A DNA stretch of 64,000 nucleotides from Mycobacterium sp. WUMAC-067 (lineage in GTDB: Bacteria; Actinomycetota; Actinomycetes; Mycobacteriales; Mycobacteriaceae): assembly GCF_020217485.1 (NCBI RefSeq), contig NZ_JAEKMI010000026.1, forward strand, positions 1 through 64,000, read 5' to 3'. Within the stretch, counting starts at the first letter, position 1. Each line of letters starts with the position of its first letter. Under the pieces are notes generated by a model that worked only from the letters and a program-made list of their open reading frames with translations, made no database searches and was not told where the DNA came from. Positions 61,103 to 64,000 of the stretch are shown in pieces. A program made the translations under genes and the position numbers.

Positions 61103-63950
61103 CCGAGCGGGAATGCTTGCGCGACTGACCGGCCGGTACGCGGTCCTGATCGTCGGCCTGTGGGTGCTGGCGGCGGCCACCGCCAATCTGGCGGTCCCGC
61201 AACTGGAGCGAGTCGTCGACACCCACGCCCGGTCCTTCATGCCACCCGACGCGCCGAGCGCGGTTGCCGCCGCCCGGGCGGCCCAGCTGTTCAACGAGAC
61301 GCCCAGCAACAACTTCGTTTACGTTGTGCTGGAACGAAATCAGCGGCTGACACCGAGTGACCGGCAATTCTATGACGCGCTGACGACGAAGCTGGGTTCC
61401 GATCACCGTCACGTGTATGCGGTGACCGATCTCTGGTCGCAACCCGCGACGGCCGCCGGCGCGCAGAGCTCGGACGGTCGAGCCGTCAGCGTGATGGTGC
61501 GGCTCGCCGGAATGCTCGGCACCTCCCAGGCGCGCGATTCGGTGAACTCCGTGCGCGCCGCCATCCAGACGCTTTCGCCGCCGGCCGGCCTGGAAGTCCA
61601 TGTCACGGGTCCCGGCGCCACGATCGTCGACGAATTCTCCGCGATCGACCGGCAGATGCTCGGAATCACCGCCGCCACCATCGGTCTCATCCTGCTGTTG
61701 TTGCTGATCGTGTACCGCTCGCCGGTCGCCGCCGCGATTCCCCTGATATCGGTCGGCCTCGCCCTGGCCCTGGCCCGCGCCATCGTCGCGGCGCTGGGTC
61801 AGGCCAATGTGATTGAGGTGTCGCTGTTTTCGGTGGCTCTCATGGCGGCCATGACGTTGGGCGCCGGCACCGACTACGCGATCTTCCTGGTGGGGCGCTA
61901 TCACGAAGGCCGCCGCCGGGGCGTCGCGCCGGGGCAGGCGTTGACGCAGGCCTACCGTTCCATCGCGCCGGTCGTGATCGGTTCGGCGCTGACCGTGTCG
62001 GTGGCACTGGCATGCCTGGTGTTCGCGCAGGTGGGCTCGTTCCGCAGCGCCGGATTACCCTGCGCCATCGGCATTCTGGCGACTATGGTGGCGGCGCTGA
62101 CCCTGACGCCGGCGCTGATGGGACTGGCCGTGCGACGGGGATATCTCGAACCGCGGCCGTCGAGGACGGCGCGGCGCTGGCGCCGGGTCGGCACCGCCGT
62201 GGCGCGCTGGCCCGGGCCGATCCTGGTGGCCGCGCTGGGGTTGACCGTGCTGATCGCGCTGCCGGTGGCCGGGATGCGCGTCGGGTTCAACGAGCCCGCC
62301 GCCACGCCATCGTCCACCGACTCCAACCGCGGCTATGCCAGCGCCGACCGGCACTTCGCCGCGAACGCGCTGTTGCCCGACGTCGTCGCGATCCAGGCCG
62401 ATCACGACTTGCGGAACCCGGCCGGGCTGATCGCGATCGAGCGGATCACCCGCCACATCATGGCCGTCCCGGGTGTGCGAGCGGTCCAGTCCGCCAGCCG
62501 TCCCGATGGCAAGGTGCCCGAACAAGCGACGCTCAGCTATCAGGCGGGTGTGCTCGGCCGTCAGTTCGGCGACACCATGGACTCGCTGACCCGGCGTCTG
62601 CAGCGGGTCTCCGAATTGGACGGCGCGTTGGCGCAGACACAGGCTGCGGTCGATGGTCTGGGCAACGGGTTGCGCGGCGGCAGTGCGGGGTTGGCCGACA
62701 TGTCCGGCGCCGCCGACGACATGCGCGCCGGCATGGACGGATTGCAGCGCAATGTCACGACGGTGTCGGGCTACCTCGACCCGCTGCGCGACTTCGTCGG
62801 GCGGACCCCCGACTGCGCCGCCAATCCGATCTGCTCGACGCTGGACCGGGTGCTGCAACCCGTCGACAGCCTGGTGCAGACCTCCGCGCGACTCGATGCC
62901 GGCGCGACGAAACTGACCAGCGGCTCGAGCACCGCCGCCGCGGCGATGGCCGGCTTGCCGCAAAGCGTGTCGGCGATGAAAGGGGCGTTGGGACAGGCGC
63001 GTTCGGCCACCCATGACCTGCTCGCGCTCACCGATACGCTCGGGCCGCAGATGCGTCAGTTGACCGACTACATGAACGAGATCGCCACGCAATTCCGGGG
63101 CAGCGCCGCGGCGGATTTCTACATGCCGCAACGGGCGCTGACCGATCCCCGGTACACCGCCGTGCTGGGCCACCTGATCTCCGAGAACGGGCGTGCCGCT
63201 TACCTTTTGGTCTACGGTGACGGCTCCGAGTGGGGAGCGGACGGCGCCAAACGCGCCGACCAGGTGCGGGCCGCCATCAAGGAGGCCACCAAGGAGGGCA
63301 CGCTGACCCCGACGGAAGTCGACCTCGCCGGCGTCGGCCCGGTGACCGCGGATCTGCAGCGCTTCGTCGCCAGTGATGCCACTCTGTTGGCAGGCGCCGC
63401 ACTGGTCCTCATCTTCTTGATCGTCACGGCCATGTTGCGCAGTCCGGTCGCGGGGCTGGTCGTCGTCGGAACCGTGGTCACCTCCTACGCATCGGCCATT
63501 GGCGCCAGCATGCTGATCTGGCAGCACCTTCTCCATCAGGACCTGCACTGGGCCGTGGGACCCTTCGCGTTCATCGCGCTGATCGCCGTCGGCGCGGACT
63601 ACAACCTGTTGCTCGCTTTGCGGATCAAACAGGAAGCGGCGGCGGGCCTCAAGACGGGAATCATCCGGGCCTTCGGCGGCACCGGCGGAGTGGTCACCGT
63701 CGCCGGCATCGTCTTCGGGCTGACCATGCTGGCGCTGCTGACCAGCAGCGTGCTCAGCGTCGCGCAGATCGGCACGACCGTCGCGGTCGGGCTGCTGCTG
63801 GACACCCTGGTGGTGCGGGCATTCATCGTGCCGTCCATCGTGGCCCTGCTGGGCCGGTGGTTCTGGTGGCCGAGTCCGCTCCCCCGTCGCGCCGTGGCCC
63901 AGGCGGTGAAAACGCCCGAGCCGCTGCCGCTTACTGCGGCGGGGGTGTGA
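61095..63950 (+). CDS. MMPL family (RND) transporter
   Basis: A 951-residue RND-type transporter with 12 expected membrane helices in two bundles. The first helix is YAVLIVGLWVLAAATANLAV, a large outer loop follows, and the proton-relay motif GAGTDYAIFLVGRYHEGR is near residue 256. The second half has the matching GADYNLLLALRI. It should export a lipid or hydrophobic compound to the envelope. A TTG at 61095 and an ATG at 61113 are both possible starts; the stop overlaps the opposing gene at the right edge. Confidence 0.88.
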   Translation: MHDRAGMLARLTGRYAVLIVGLWVLAAATANLAVPQLERVVDTHARSFMPPDAPSAVAAARAAQLFNETPSNNFVYVVLERNQRLTPSDRQFYDALTTKLGSDHRHVYAVTDLWSQPATAAGAQSSDGRAVSVMVRLAGMLGTSQARDSVNSVRAAIQTLSPPAGLEVHVTGPGATIVDEFSAIDRQMLGITAATIGLILLLLLIVYRSPVAAAIPLISVGLALALARAIVAALGQANVIEVSLFSVALMAAMTLGAGTDYAIFLVGRYHEGRRRGVAPGQALTQAYRSIAPVVIGSALTVSVALACLVFAQVGSFRSAGLPCAIGILATMVAALTLTPALMGLAVRRGYLEPRPSRTARRWRRVGTAVARWPGPILVAALGLTVLIALPVAGMRVGFNEPAATPSSTDSNRGYASADRHFAANALLPDVVAIQADHDLRNPAGLIAIERITRHIMAVPGVRAVQSASRPDGKVPEQATLSYQAGVLGRQFGDTMDSLTRRLQRVSELDGALAQTQAAVDGLGNGLRGGSAGLADMSGAADDMRAGMDGLQRNVTTVSGYLDPLRDFVGRTPDCAANPICSTLDRVLQPVDSLVQTSARLDAGATKLTSGSSTAAAAMAGLPQSVSAMKGALGQARSATHDLLALTDTLGPQMRQLTDYMNEIATQFRGSAAADFYMPQRALTDPRYTAVLGHLISENGRAAYLLVYGDGSEWGADGAKRADQVRAAIKEATKEGTLTPTEVDLAGVGPVTADLQRFVASDATLLAGAALVLIFLIVTAMLRSPVAGLVVVGTVVTSYASAIGASMLIWQHLLHQDLHWAVGPFAFIALIAVGADYNLLLALRIKQEAAAGLKTGIIRAFGGTGGVVTVAGIVFGLTMLALLTSSVLSVAQIGTTVAVGLLLDTLVVRAFIVPSIVALLGRWFWWPSPLPRRAVAQAVKTPEPLPLTAAGV

Positions 63951-64000
63951 ACGACGACGGCAGTCCGACCAGCACGCCCTCGACGTCGCCGTCGGCGCTC
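63931..64000 (-). CDS. C-terminal end of a gene continuing past the right edge (partial)
   Basis: On the minus strand the frame from the edge reads SADGDVEGVLVGLPSSFTPP and ends in TAA at 63931. It overlaps the last 20 bases of the convergent MmpL gene. The piece is too short for family assignment but looks protein-like. Confidence 0.45.
   Translation of the reverse strand, partial: SADGDVEGVLVGLPSSFTPPPQ

Overview
This 64 kb window is high-GC actinobacterial DNA that reads as the chromosome of a Mycobacterium, probably a slow grower. The markers are an MmpL/RND transporter, a mycofactocin-type dehydrogenase, LIP-family secretory lipase, FadD/FadE/Ltp-type lipid enzymes, TTG/GTG starts and many TetR regulators. 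The species cannot be fixed from sequence reading alone. I see no tRNA, rRNA, CRISPR array, insertion sequence or prophage.

Layout. 0-17 kb is a mosaic of small units: five short-chain dehydrogenases (SDRs), an MpaB-type oxygenase, SRPBCC proteins, methyltransferases, a CGNR zinc-finger protein, an IclR regulator facing an alcohol dehydrogenase/SnoaL/SDR operon, and a CaCA-type cation exchanger behind a structured leader. 17-23 kb holds a LysR regulator broken by a frameshift and, divergently, a tight five-gene operon (SDR, sulfotransferase, lipocalin-like protein, mycofactocin-type SDR, SDR). 23-25.5 kb encodes copper handling, where an in-frame TGA separates the metal-binding domain from the P-type ATPase core. 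25.7-32 kb carries envelope or secreted enzymes (esterase, polysaccharide deacetylase, lipase), two TetR regulators and an alpha/beta hydrolase.

32-46.6 kb is the most coherent block: a putative acyl-CoA catabolic island with an acyl-CoA ligase, two thiolase + DUF35 pairs, a double-domain CoA transferase, an amidohydrolase, a fused double acyl-CoA dehydrogenase and PadR, LacI and TetR regulators. The same 19-bp palindromic element lies in front of the ligase and in front of the dehydrogenase/TetR pair 13 kb away, so the island looks like one regulon. Its substrate is unknown; the gene set resembles steroid or cyclic side-chain degradation.

46.6-50.8 kb contains a truncated MFS gene, an orphan triple-DUF190 protein, a class I fructose-bisphosphate aldolase and a STAS/anti-sigma-kinase pair. 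50.8-58.3 kb has two phosphotransferases, a second lipocalin-like protein, a TetR, a D-aminoacylase-type amidohydrolase and a Rieske oxygenase. 58.3-64 kb has a NarL-type two-component system and an MmpL transporter. Several regulators have well-formed inverted repeats at their own promoters, and two regulatory genes lack an ATG/GTG/TTG start where their conserved N-terminus needs one.
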